From Pseudomonadota bacterium (GTDB lineage Bacteria > Pseudomonadota > Alphaproteobacteria > Rhizobiales > Devosiaceae), in contig JAEYTY010000148.1 of NCBI GenBank assembly GCA_023433775.1, positions 1 through 18,577 on the forward strand: a DNA stretch of 18,577 nt, in the 5' to 3' direction. The notes beneath the pieces were generated by a model. That model was not told the origin of the DNA. It searched no databases and saw only the letters and a list, made by a program, of their open reading frames with translations. Position numbers and translations under genes: made by a program. Shown in pieces: positions 1 through 8,869 of the stretch; position 1 is the stretch's first letter, and the number at the start of each line of letters is the position of its first letter.

Positions 1-366
1 CATCAGGCTGCCGGGCGGCAGGCGCGCATCGAGCGAGCCGGCGGAATTGGTCAGCAGCAGGGTTTCTGCGCCCAGATCGGCCATGGCTTCGAGCGCCGGG
101 CGCATGGCGGCTGCATTGCCGTGTTCATAATAATGTTCGCGCCCGGTGAGGACGGCGATGCGCTTGCCGCCCATGCGGCCAATCAGCAGATCGCGGCCAT
201 GGCCGGAGACGCCGCCACCGGGAAAACCCTTGAGCTCGGCATAGGGGATGGTGAGCTTGTCTTCGAGAAGATCGCCAATGGCGGAAAGGCCGGAGCCAAG
301 GACGATTGCGGCGGCGATGGGCTCGCTGCCGGCGATCTTGCGGATGATCTTTGCCGCCTTGGTCAT
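1..366 (-). CDS. punA: Purine-nucleoside phosphorylase, N-terminal 122 residues (cut by window edge)
   Basis: This enzyme cleaves purine (deoxy)ribonucleosides with phosphate to free base and (deoxy)ribose-1-phosphate in the cytoplasm. The visible part starts MTKAAKIIRKIAG and shows family landmarks of the trimeric PNP/MTAP group: the phosphate-binding GSGL near residue 25, SGHGRDLLIG near residue 54, GREHYYEHG near residue 75 (family pattern GRxHxYEG), and TNSAGSL near residue 108 (family TNAAGG). The reading frame is open to base 1, so the C-terminal half lies outside the window. The start ATG overlaps the cytidine deaminase stop as ATGA, with GGAG 11 bases upstream, so translation is probably coupled. 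Position behind nucleoside transporter genes fits a salvage role. Substrate preference (guanosine/inosine versus broader) cannot be read from this half. Confidence 0.88.
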   Translation of the reverse strand, partial: MTKAAKIIRKIAGSEPIAAAIVLGSGLSAIGDLLEDKLTIPYAELKGFPGGGVSGHGRDLLIGRMGGKRIAVLTGREHYYEHGNAAAMRPALEAMADLGAETLLLTNSAGSLDARLPPGSLM

Positions 367-773
367 TTGGCGAGGAACTCCGGACCGAAAGAATGCGGGA
401 GCAATTGGCCCACGGTCTGTTCGAGCGGCGTGCCATCGACGCCATGGGAAATCACCACCACGTCGAGATCGGCAAACTCACGGATGCGCTGGCGGCAGCC
501 GCCACAGGGGGTGACGGGCATGGCGCCGGGGCCGGTGACATAGATGCGTTTTATACGCTTGCCGCCGCCGGCGATCATCGCCGCAATGGCGCTGGGCTCA
601 GCGCAATTGCCGACGGGATAGGCGGCGTTTTCGACATTGCAGCCGGAATAGATCTTGCCGTCATCGGCGAGAATGGCCGCTCCGACCTGAAACTTTGAAT
701 AGGGCGCATAGGCGCGGGCGCGAACGGCTTCGGCTGCCGCAAAGAGGGCTTTGTCAGAATCGGTCATGTTCAT
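363..773 (-). CDS. cdd: Cytidine deaminase
   Basis: A 136-residue protein of the small homotetrameric cytidine deaminase type, which converts (deoxy)cytidine to (deoxy)uridine in pyrimidine salvage. The zinc site is complete: C57-A-E59 (in GNCAEPSAI), with Glu59 as proton shuttle, and C90-G-G-C93 (in TPCGGCRQ). The substrate-binding segment SKFQVGAAIL and GCNVENAAYP are also present. CAEPSA is a small variation on the usual CAERxA. The gene lies 24 bases after the second permease and overlaps the next gene (purine-nucleoside phosphorylase) by ATGA, so it belongs to the same operon. The start could be the ATG at 773 or the one six bases further in; neither has a strong ribosome-binding site. 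Confidence 0.95.
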   Translation of the reverse strand: MNMTDSDKALFAAAEAVRARAYAPYSKFQVGAAILADDGKIYSGCNVENAAYPVGNCAEPSAIAAMIAGGGKRIKRIYVTGPGAMPVTPCGGCRQRIREFADLDVVVISHGVDGTPLEQTVGQLLPHSFGPEFLAK

Positions 774-797
774 CGTCTTGCGGCGCCAGCCCTTCGG

Positions 798-1772
798 CTA
801 GCGCTCCTTGGTGTAGGGTATGCCGGCGGCCTTGGGCGCGACGGCGCGGCCAATGAAACCAGCGAGCAGGATTACCGTCAGCACATAGGGCAGCGCCTGA
901 ATGGCCTGGACCGGGACTTCGCCGATAATGGGGAAAGACTGACCCTGAATGCGGAACTGGACGGCGTCGAGGAAGCCGAACATCAAGCAAACCAGCAAGG
1001 CCGGACCAGGACGCCACTTGGCAAAAATCAGCGCCGCCAAGGCGATATAGCCACGACCAGCCGACATATTGTTGTTGAAGCCAGCGGACTGGGCGATCGA
1101 AAGATAGGCGCCACCAATGCCGACCAAGACCGCTGTGATGATCAGCGCCTGATAGCGCAGGCGGGTGACAGAAATGCCGGCGGTGTCGATAGCCTTGGGA
1201 TTTTCACCCACGGCGCGCAGGCGCAGGCCGAAACGGGTGCGGAACAGGACCCAGGCGGTGACTGGCACGGCAAGGAAGGCGAAATAGGTGATGATATTGT
1301 GGCCCGACAGCAGTTCGAAATAAATCTGGCCGATGATGGGGACCTCGCGCAGCTCCTCTGCGAAGGGCAGCGTAATTGGGTTGAAGCGCTGATCGCCGGA
1401 AAGTTGGGGCGTAAAGCCCCCGCGCTTGAACCAGCTTTGCCCCAGAAACGTGGTTAGACCAGCGGCGAGGAAGTTGAGCGCCACGCCCGAAATGGTCTGG
1501 TTGCCCTTGAACGTAATAGAGGCCAGGCCGTGGACACCCGAAAACAGCAGGGCAGCGCCGATACCGGCCAAGAGCCCCAGCCAGGCCGAGCCGGTCACCG
1601 CCGACATGGCCGCGGCGGCAAAGGCCCCGGCCAGCAATTTGCCCTCAAGGCCGATATCGACAATGCCGGCGCGCTCGGAGTAGAGGCCGGCAAGGCAGGC
1701 CAGGATCAACGGCACGGCGAGGCGCACTGTCGAGTCGAGGATGAGGGTAATGTCGACGAGATAGCTTTCCAT
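798..1772 (-). CDS. nupC: Nucleoside ABC transporter permease (NupC/YufQ type)
   Basis: A polytopic inner-membrane permease of the BPD_transp_2 (branched-chain amino acid/sugar/nucleoside) family, 324 residues, with about eight to ten hydrophobic segments. The family motif GIVDIGLEGK is near residue 36, and the cytoplasmic coupling loop FGLRLRAVGENPKAI lies in the middle. I take the ATG at 1772 rather than the in-frame GTG one codon earlier. It forms a TGATG overlap with the upstream permease stop, exactly as at the previous gene junction, and GGGAG sits seven bases upstream. It would pair with the longer permease to form the membrane channel of the nucleoside importer. Substrate assignment is inferred from the BMP-type binding protein and from cdd and punA in the same operon. 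Confidence 0.88.
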   Translation of the reverse strand: MESYLVDITLILDSTVRLAVPLILACLAGLYSERAGIVDIGLEGKLLAGAFAAAAMSAVTGSAWLGLLAGIGAALLFSGVHGLASITFKGNQTISGVALNFLAAGLTTFLGQSWFKRGGFTPQLSGDQRFNPITLPFAEELREVPIIGQIYFELLSGHNIITYFAFLAVPVTAWVLFRTRFGLRLRAVGENPKAIDTAGISVTRLRYQALIITAVLVGIGGAYLSIAQSAGFNNNMSAGRGYIALAALIFAKWRPGPALLVCLMFGFLDAVQFRIQGQSFPIIGEVPVQAIQALPYVLTVILLAGFIGRAVAPKAAGIPYTKER

Positions 1773-2859
1773 CACTTGGCTCCCGTCGCGGTCTCAGGTC
1801 GGCTCAGGATTCGCGACAGCGGCCCGCGCAGCATATCGCCCATGGCCCCGGTGAAGAGAATGACCAGCGCCTGAATGGTGACGATCATTTCGCGTGTGAT
1901 GCCCGGCATCTGGAAGGCCAGTTCCTGACCACCCTGATAGAGAATGCCGAACAGCAGCGCCGAAAGACCGACGCCGACCGGATGGCCCTTGCCCATGAAG
2001 GCCACGGCAATGCCAACAAAGCCGGCGCCGTTGACGAAATTGAGGATGAGGCGGCCCTGCACGCCGCCGACATTGTTGACGGCAACCATAGCGGCCATCA
2101 TGCCGGCCATGGCCATGACGATCATGATCAGCTTCTGGTTGGAAATGCCGGCATAATTGGCGGCGACCGGATTGTGGCCCAGGGCTCGCACGGCATAGCC
2201 GAACTTGGTGCGCCAGATCAGCCAATAGAAAAAGAACAGCGCAGCAATGGCGAGGATGAAGGTCAGATTGACCGGCGAATTGCGGAACAGCTCGATGAAG
2301 CTGCGCAATTGCGGGATCCGGGTGATGGCCTCGAGCGGTGCGCTTTCATCCGAATTGACGCCGGCCGGCTTGAGAACGCGGCTGATGAGGTAGCCCATAA
2401 GCGCCGTGGCGATGAAATTGAACATGATGGTGGTGATGACGATGTGGCTGCCGCGCTTGGCCTGCAGGTAGCCGGGCACGAAGGCCCAGGCCGCACCGAA
2501 GGCCGCGCCACAGATTATCATCAGCGGGAAGGCCAGCGCCCAGTGCATTCCATTGAGCGCGAGGCCGATCAGGATGACGCCGAGGCCTGCGACATAGGCC
2601 TGGCCTTCCGCCCCGATGTTGAAGAGACCGGCGTGGTAGGCCAGCGACACGGCAAGCCCGGCAAAGATGAAGTCGGTGGTGTAATAGAGCGTGTAGCCAA
2701 ATCCAGAACCGTAGCCGAAGGCGCCATAAAGCATGATACCCACGGCCTCGATTGGGTTTTGCCCAACGGCCAGCACAATGAGGCCACCAATAAGGAAGGC
2801 CAACACCACATTGAGCAGCGGAAGCAGGACGACGTCGGCCCAGCGTGGCAATGGGGTCA

Positions 2860-2860
<1 letters not shown>
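1772..2860 (-). CDS. nupB: Nucleoside ABC transporter permease (NupB/YufP type)
   Basis: A 362-residue polytopic membrane protein, the longer of the two BPD_transp_2 permeases typical of BMP-dependent nucleoside importers. The conserved GLFNIGAEGQ motif is near residue 79, followed by a coupling loop FGYAVRALGHNPVAANYAGI resembling that of the partner permease. The N-terminal region contains a first membrane span (LLNVVLAFLIGGLIVLAV). Its ATG overlaps the stop of the ATPase gene as TGATG, and AGGGA lies nine bases upstream. Its own stop likewise overlaps the next permease start. This stoichiometric coupling is expected for a heteromeric channel. Specific nucleosides carried are not deducible. 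Confidence 0.9.
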
Positions 2861-4527
<1,667 letters not shown>

Positions 4528-4551
4528 AGTAAAGTCCTACCCCTTTCGTGC

Positions 4552-5559
4552 TTAGGAAGCTGGGCAGGTCTTGTCGGTGCGGAAGTCGTGCACAGTCACG
4601 GCACCCGAGACGATGTCGGCAGTGGCCTTTTCGACTGCTGCAGTCATTTCCGGGGTGATGAGCGAAGCATTATTGTCATCAAATGCGGCGCCAACGCCGT
4701 CTTCGGCAACGCCGAGAGCCGTGATGCCGGGAGCCCAGGTGCCATCGGCGCCTGCCTTCATTGCTTCATAGGTCACAAGATCAACGCGCTTGAGCATCGA
4801 GGTCAGGACCGAACCGGGGTGGAGATAGTTCTGGTTGCTGTCGACACCGATACCAAACTTGCCGGCATCGGCAGCGGCCTGAAGCACACCACCGCCAGCG
4901 CCGCCGGCCACGGCGAAGATAACGTCGGCGCCCTGATCGAGCTGGGATTTGGCAACTTCGGTCGCCTTGCCGGGATCGTTGAAGGCGTCAAAACCGGTGC
5001 CCACATAGGTCTGGAGCACTTCGATGTCGGGATTGACGGACTTGGCGCCCTGGGCATAGCCGCAGGCGAAGGCTTCGAGCAGGTCGAAATTGAAGGCAGG
5101 AATGACACCGACCTTGCCGCTTTCGGACTTCATGGCAGCCAGAACGCCGACGAGATAGGACCCCTCATGTTCCTTGAAGATCACCGACTGGACGTTGGGC
5201 AGATCGACGACGGCGTCGATGATGGTGAACTGGGTATCGGGGAATTCAGGCGCAACGGTGCGCAGCGCGGTTTCCCAGGAGAAGCCGGGGGTGATGATCG
5301 GCGAGAAGCCGCGCGAAGCGAACTGCCGCATGGCCTGCTCGCGCATCGCGTCGCCCTGACCCGAAATATCGAGGTCCTGGTAGGCGCCGCCTTCGGCCTT
5401 GAACATCTCGGCGCCGTTAAAAGCGGCTTCGTTGAAGGATTTGTCGAACTTGCCGCCGCCATCATAGATGAGAGCAGCGTCGGCAAGAGCAGCACCGGCG
5501 AAAACGGCGCTCAGTGCCACGCCACCGGCGAAAGCCTTGGTGAGGGTCGAAATTTTCAT
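4552..5559 (-). CDS. bmpA: BMP-family periplasmic nucleoside-binding protein
   Basis: A 335-residue substrate-binding protein of the basic membrane protein/PnrA family, which captures purine and pyrimidine nucleosides for ABC import. Residues 1-26 form a Sec signal peptide with a cleavage site after ALA. There is no lipobox cysteine, so the protein should be soluble in the periplasm, unlike the lipoproteins of Gram-positives and spirochaetes. The mature start DAALIYDGGGKFDKSFNE carries the family pattern (DxGxxxDxSFN), and GSYLVGVLAAM and VIFAVAGGAGGGVLQAA are also typical. AGGGAG lies about ten bases before the ATG. It is the first gene of the nucleoside operon, as expected for the most abundant component. 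The protein ends with a Cys close to its C-terminus. Confidence 0.92.
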   Translation of the reverse strand: MKISTLTKAFAGGVALSAVFAGAALADAALIYDGGGKFDKSFNEAAFNGAEMFKAEGGAYQDLDISGQGDAMREQAMRQFASRGFSPIITPGFSWETALRTVAPEFPDTQFTIIDAVVDLPNVQSVIFKEHEGSYLVGVLAAMKSESGKVGVIPAFNFDLLEAFACGYAQGAKSVNPDIEVLQTYVGTGFDAFNDPGKATEVAKSQLDQGADVIFAVAGGAGGGVLQAAADAGKFGIGVDSNQNYLHPGSVLTSMLKRVDLVTYEAMKAGADGTWAPGITALGVAEDGVGAAFDDNNASLITPEMTAAVEKATADIVSGAVTVHDFRTDKTCPAS

Positions 5560-5646
5560 TGATTAAGTCTCCCTGTCTCGCGCCAGGCACGGGGACCGGC
5601 CCCGGCGGAAAAATCTGGCGCGCTAGCAGAGGATAAAATCGTGCAA

Positions 5647-5663
5647 TCTTGCTGCCCGCAAGA
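5647..5663. promoter_or_regulatory. Inverted repeat TCTTGC-N5-GCAAGA at the presumed start point, candidate operator
   Basis: A perfect inverted repeat with six-base arms and five-base spacer, just downstream of the proposed -10. The geometry suits a dimeric LacI- or GntR-type repressor. It could alternatively form a small hairpin at the 5' end of the transcript. Confidence 0.35.
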
Positions 5664-5665
5664 GG

Positions 5666-5694
5666 GAATACGGGAAATTTTTCCGATTGGTCAA
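5666..5694 (-). promoter_or_regulatory. Candidate promoter of the nucleoside uptake operon
   Basis: On the minus strand TTGACC (5694-5689) stands 17 bases from GTATTC (5671-5666), a reasonable alphaproteobacterial -35 and a weaker -10. The start point would fall near 5659, giving a leader of about 100 bases before the binding-protein gene. Seen by eye only. Confidence 0.35.
5671..5685. promoter_or_regulatory. Dyad CGGGAAATTTTTCCG in the promoter spacer, candidate operator
   Basis: A 15-base near-palindrome (13 of 15 positions symmetric) lying exactly between the proposed -35 and -10 of the nucleoside operon, where a bound repressor would block RNA polymerase. The regulator is not identifiable from the window. 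Confidence 0.3.
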
Positions 5695-5724
5695 ATTTTG
5701 GAGGTGCGGTCGAGGGGCGGGGCG

Positions 5725-5847
5725 TTACCAGCGCGCGATCATGGCATCAAAGAGATGGGCAGGATCGGAGCCGGCAAACATGGTGACCAGGATCGCCAGA
5801 GTAGCGATGAGGTAGAGGGCAATGCTGTCTCGCGTTCCGGTGGTCAT
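5725..5847 (-). CDS. Possible 40-residue single-span membrane peptide
   Basis: An open frame encodes MTTGTRDSIALYLIATLA followed by more hydrophobic residues and then FAGSDPAHLFDAMIARW. Residues about 9-25 form one hydrophobic segment, with a short polar N-terminus and an amphipathic tail, a layout common among small inner-membrane proteins. It lies alone in the 416-base gap between coxG and the nucleoside operon (5560-5975), on the same strand as both. The ribosome-binding site is weak (GGAT about ten bases upstream), which lowers confidence. I do not recognise a family. The rest of this gap holds only the promoter and dyad elements already listed and an unassigned 128-base stretch. Confidence 0.4.
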   Translation of the reverse strand: MTTGTRDSIALYLIATLAILVTMFAGSDPAHLFDAMIARW

Positions 5848-5971
5848 GGCTCGTCTGATCCAGTGTTTGGCTCGGTACAGACAAGTTTAGCGATTGACCG
5901 GCGGCGGCATTGTGGCCGAGCCGTGACAGAACAAGGCAGGCTCAAGGTTTTGTGAGGATCAAAGGTTTATG

Positions 5972-5983
5972 CCGGTTAACCGG
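5972..5983. repeat. Perfect 12-base palindrome CCGGTTAACCGG over the coxG-like stop codon
   Basis: The palindrome contains the TAA stop of the CoxG-like gene. It could form a short hairpin acting as a weak 3' end, but no run of T follows on the minus strand. A coincidental palindrome is also possible. Confidence 0.3.
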
Positions 5984-6440
5984 ACGGAAGAGGCACGACT
6001 TCGGCGCCGATGGCTTCGCCAAACCGCTCGAAGAAACCGTCGATGATCTTTTGGGCCGAATTGCCGATGATCGCCTTGCCCAGCTTCATCAACTGTCCGG
6101 AGGCGCCGCCCTGAGCGGCGAAGGCGAGCAATGTGTCGCCATCCAGATCGGAAAGCGTGATATCGGCCGAGCCATGGGCCAGACCCATCAACCCGCCCTT
6201 GCCGCGGCCCGCGAGGGTATAGGACTCGGCGGGGACGATATTGGAGAGCTCGAGCTCACCCTTGAACACCGGCTTGGCGATGCCGAGGCTGACCTTGATT
6301 TCCAGATCGAGCGTTTGCGGACCCGACCAGGCAATATGGCTGCAGCCGGGAATGACCGCGCGGAGGATTTCGGGATCATTGAGCGCCGCCCAGACGGCTG
6401 CACGCGGGGCTAAAATCCTGTAGCGACCACCAAATTCCAT
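5976..6440 (-). CDS. CoxG-like SRPBCC-fold protein (CO dehydrogenase subunit G family)
   Basis: A 154-residue protein of the CoxG/START-like superfamily, a small helix-grip fold with a hydrophobic ligand pocket. The N-terminus MEFGGRYRILAPRAAVWAAL, then NDPEILRAVIPGC, is diagnostic of the family, as is the later LEIKVSLGIAKPVFKGELEL. In carboxydotrophs, CoxG recruits CO dehydrogenase to the membrane. Here no coxMSL or other molybdenum hydroxylase gene is visible, so the partner is unknown. I start at the ATG at 6440, which begins the conserved domain. An in-frame ATG at 6473 adds eleven residues with no family counterpart. The C-terminus lacks the hydrophobic tail seen in some CoxG proteins. 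It diverges from the three-gene coiled-coil cassette across a 231-base gap. Confidence 0.8.
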   Translation of the reverse strand: MEFGGRYRILAPRAAVWAALNDPEILRAVIPGCSHIAWSGPQTLDLEIKVSLGIAKPVFKGELELSNIVPAESYTLAGRGKGGLMGLAHGSADITLSDLDGDTLLAFAAQGGASGQLMKLGKAIIGNSAQKIIDGFFERFGEAIGAEVVPLPSG

Positions 6441-6588
6441 CAGGCAAATCGCCCGATAATTGCCTGTGCCCAATTCTGGCCGGGAAGTGCGGGAAAAGAT
6501 CGCTTTGACATGGTGACGGGCCCACTCTTTACGTGCGGCTTTTTCGCACCAATATGACCTAAATAGTTGCCGTCTGACGCAGTTGCAA

Positions 6589-6617
6589 TTGTCAGGACGA
6601 GCAGCAGCAGCAATCTA
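6589..6617 (+). promoter_or_regulatory. Candidate promoter of the three-gene coiled-coil cassette
   Basis: TTGTCA (6589-6594), one base off the TTGACA consensus, stands 17 bases from AATCTA (6612-6617), a weak -10. The spacer contains four AGC triplets. A start near 6624 would leave a leader of about 48 bases including the hairpin at 6636-6651. Confidence 0.3.
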
Positions 6618-6635
6618 GAGCGCAGAGCGCAAGCC

Positions 6636-6651
6636 GGCCCAGATTTGGGCC
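6636..6651 (+). promoter_or_regulatory. Perfect hairpin GGCCCA-GATT-TGGGCC in the leader of the cassette
   Basis: Six-base perfect arms with a four-base loop, ending 20 bases before the start codon and about nine bases before the GGGAG ribosome-binding site. It could be an operator or an RNA stem modulating translation or stability. It is not a terminator, since no T-run follows. Confidence 0.35.
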
Positions 6652-6671
6652 AGAAAATTCCGGGAGCGACA

Positions 6672-7898
6672 ATGACCGACCAAGTGACCACCGCCACACC
6701 GCAGTCCGCCACGAATATGTCGGCCGTTACCGAAAAGCCGCTGCAGTATCTGGACAAGGCCGTCAACGCCATTCGCGATCTTGGCATCTGGCCCGAACAG
6801 CAGGGCGAGCAGCCCATTACCGGCCTTTTGAGCCAGATCACTGAACTCGACGAAACCCGGGTCATCCTGATCGGGCGGACGCTGAGCCAGGCCAGTGCCT
6901 TCAATGAAGTGGTGCGCGAACAGGTCGCCGCCATGAAGATCGGCGAGCGCTACGAGGACATCACCAAGGGCTTCGATTCCATCCGCGACGACGCCAAGAT
7001 GATGGTCGACCAGCTGCAGGACAACAAGCTGGACCTGGGCGAGCGCGTGCAGAATGTCTGGATGAAGGTGAGTCGCGGCGACATCGCAACGCGCTTCAAC
7101 AAGATCCGTGACACCTATCTGTCCGTGACGGCCGACACCAAGGACCAGATCGACCGCGAATATACCATTCTCGAAGCCTATCGCGATTTTCGCGGGGCAT
7201 TGAAGCAGTCCGAAGTGATGGCGCTCGAAGTGCTGGAGACGGCGGAAAAGCGCCTCGGTATGCGCAAGGACGCATTGCAGAAATCGGCCGACGAGCTTGC
7301 CGCCTATACCGGTGAAGTTGCGGCGGACCGGGCACGCCTCGAAATGGCACGCGACGAACGTCTGCGCGAGATGCAGAACGAAGAAAAGCGCTACCAGATC
7401 GCCAAGGATCTCTCGGACAATCTGACGATTTCCTACAATACCTCAGAAGTGGTGATGGCGCGTCTGATGCAGACGACCAATGCCAAGGAGCGCGTTTATC
7501 AGCAGTCAATTTCGTTCTTCTCGACCAATGAAACGGTGCTGACGGCGCTTTCGGCCTCGTTTACCGGCATGTTTGGCCTGCACGAATCCACGCAGACGCT
7601 GAATGCGATGAAGGAAGGCATGTCCAAGAGCCTCGAGACGCTCGCGGAAATCGGCGACAAGGTGCAGGAAGAAGCGATCAAGGCCGGCTACGGCCCGACC
7701 GTGCGCGCTGATGCTGTCAAGAAGCTGGTGGATTCAGTGGTCAACTTCCAGGAGAAGAGCCGCACGATCATCAATGAAATGCGTGTGGCCTCGACCAAGA
7801 ATTCGGCGGAAATCCGCGATGCCGTGGAAGACGGTAAGCGGCGCCTGGCGACTTTGGCGGCAGAGGGTAATGCCCTGCTGCTCGAAACCCGGACCTGA
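6672..7898 (+). CDS. Helical coiled-coil protein, TelA (toxic anion resistance)-like
   Basis: A 408-residue, largely alpha-helical cytoplasmic protein without signal peptide or membrane span, starting MTDQVTTATPQSATNMSAV. I place the start at 6672 because GGGAG lies six bases upstream; the frame is open further upstream without supporting features. The order of helical patterns resembles the TelA/KlaA family: GDIATRFNKIRDTYLSVTAD near residue 136, then an EYTILEAYRDF segment, EVLETAEKRL, a charged central coiled coil (about 200-260), an asparagine-containing helix SFFSTNETVLTALSASF, and a C-terminal helix KLVDSVVNFQEKSRTIINEM. This match is distant and judged by eye. Some homologues may be labelled cell surface protein, which nothing here supports. 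It is first of three co-directional genes, with 28 bases to the next. Confidence 0.5.
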   Translation: MTDQVTTATPQSATNMSAVTEKPLQYLDKAVNAIRDLGIWPEQQGEQPITGLLSQITELDETRVILIGRTLSQASAFNEVVREQVAAMKIGERYEDITKGFDSIRDDAKMMVDQLQDNKLDLGERVQNVWMKVSRGDIATRFNKIRDTYLSVTADTKDQIDREYTILEAYRDFRGALKQSEVMALEVLETAEKRLGMRKDALQKSADELAAYTGEVAADRARLEMARDERLREMQNEEKRYQIAKDLSDNLTISYNTSEVVMARLMQTTNAKERVYQQSISFFSTNETVLTALSASFTGMFGLHESTQTLNAMKEGMSKSLETLAEIGDKVQEEAIKAGYGPTVRADAVKKLVDSVVNFQEKSRTIINEMRVASTKNSAEIRDAVEDGKRRLATLAAEGNALLLETRT

Positions 7899-7926
7899 TG
7901 CTAAAGCCCAAGGGTAAGCGCACCAT

Positions 7927-8865
7927 ATGAGCGACGCGACCGCAAAGACGGCTGCACCCCTCGACGAGGTCATGCTGGCGATGGACGTGGTGGATACGCT
8001 CCGTCACCGGCAGGATCTGGTCACGCGTGAACTCGATGGCGCGGCGCGCGAAAGCCAGCTCATCGAGCGGCTCCGCAATGTCTATCATCAGCAGGGTATT
8101 GAGGTTCCGGACTCCATCCTGCGCGAGGGCGTGGCGGCGCTGGCGGAAAGCCGGTTTACCTATGATCCGCCTGCGCCCGGGCTGGGCACGACGCTCGCCC
8201 GCTTCTATGTCAGCCGGAAAAAATGGGGGCCGCCGGTTGCGGCGCTGCTGCTGATCCTGGTGGTGGCGAGCATCGGCTATTTCGGCATCTGGAAGCCCTA
8301 TCAGGGCGCGCAGGCTGAACAGGCACGGCTTGAGCTGGTCGAAGGCCTGCCGGCCGAGATGGACCAGCTCTACCAGACCATTTTTGAAGAGACCAAGGTG
8401 CAGCAGGCCGTGGTGCAGGCCGAGGCTCTGCGCACCCGCGGCAAGGCCTTTGCCGCCGAGGGCAATCGCGAAGGCGCAGAAGGCGTGGTGGAGGACCTGA
8501 CCGCGCTGCGCGACCAGTTGCGGCAGGAATATGTGGTGCGCGTGGTCAATCGGCAGGGCGTACAATCGGGCTTCTGGACCTTCCCGGAGGTTAATACCGA
8601 CGCCACCAATTATTATGTCGTGGTCGAGGCGATCGACCCCGAGGGCGATGTATTGTCCCTGCCCATCCTCAATGAGGAGAGCGGCGAAACCGAAGTGGTC
8701 AATATGTGGGGCGTTCGCGTCTCGGAGGGCGTTTATAACGCCGTCGCAGCAGACAAGCAGAATGACGGGATTATCCAGGTCAACGAAGTGGGACGGAAAT
8801 CCGACGGTTTCCTCGATATCGACTATACGATGCCGGTTCTCGGCGGCGCAGTGACCCGGTGGTAG
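7927..8865 (+). CDS. Single-pass membrane protein, DUF6384-like
   Basis: A 312-residue protein I associate with the uncharacterised DUF6384 family from its opening region PLDEVMLAMDVVDTLRHRQD. Residues 1-98 are a helical cytoplasmic domain ending in the basic SRKKW. One membrane span follows at about 102-122 (VAALLLILVVASIGYFGIW). By the positive-inside rule, the roughly 190 residues after it face the periplasm: a helical stalk rich in Glu/Gln and then a beta-rich region from GVQSGFWTFPEVNTDATNYY to the end. A GGGTAAG sequence precedes the ATG. The next gene begins four bases after its stop, so the two are surely co-transcribed. It is the only membrane-anchored member of the cassette and could tether the two coiled-coil partners to the inner membrane. 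That role is inference. Confidence 0.6.
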   Translation: MSDATAKTAAPLDEVMLAMDVVDTLRHRQDLVTRELDGAARESQLIERLRNVYHQQGIEVPDSILREGVAALAESRFTYDPPAPGLGTTLARFYVSRKKWGPPVAALLLILVVASIGYFGIWKPYQGAQAEQARLELVEGLPAEMDQLYQTIFEETKVQQAVVQAEALRTRGKAFAAEGNREGAEGVVEDLTALRDQLRQEYVVRVVNRQGVQSGFWTFPEVNTDATNYYVVVEAIDPEGDVLSLPILNEESGETEVVNMWGVRVSEGVYNAVAADKQNDGIIQVNEVGRKSDGFLDIDYTMPVLGGAVTRW

Positions 8866-8869
8866 GCTG

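Noticed and set aside
6594..6613. AGC triplet run as a possible microsatellite
   Set aside because: Only four units, too short to call a repeat; it may simply form the promoter spacer.
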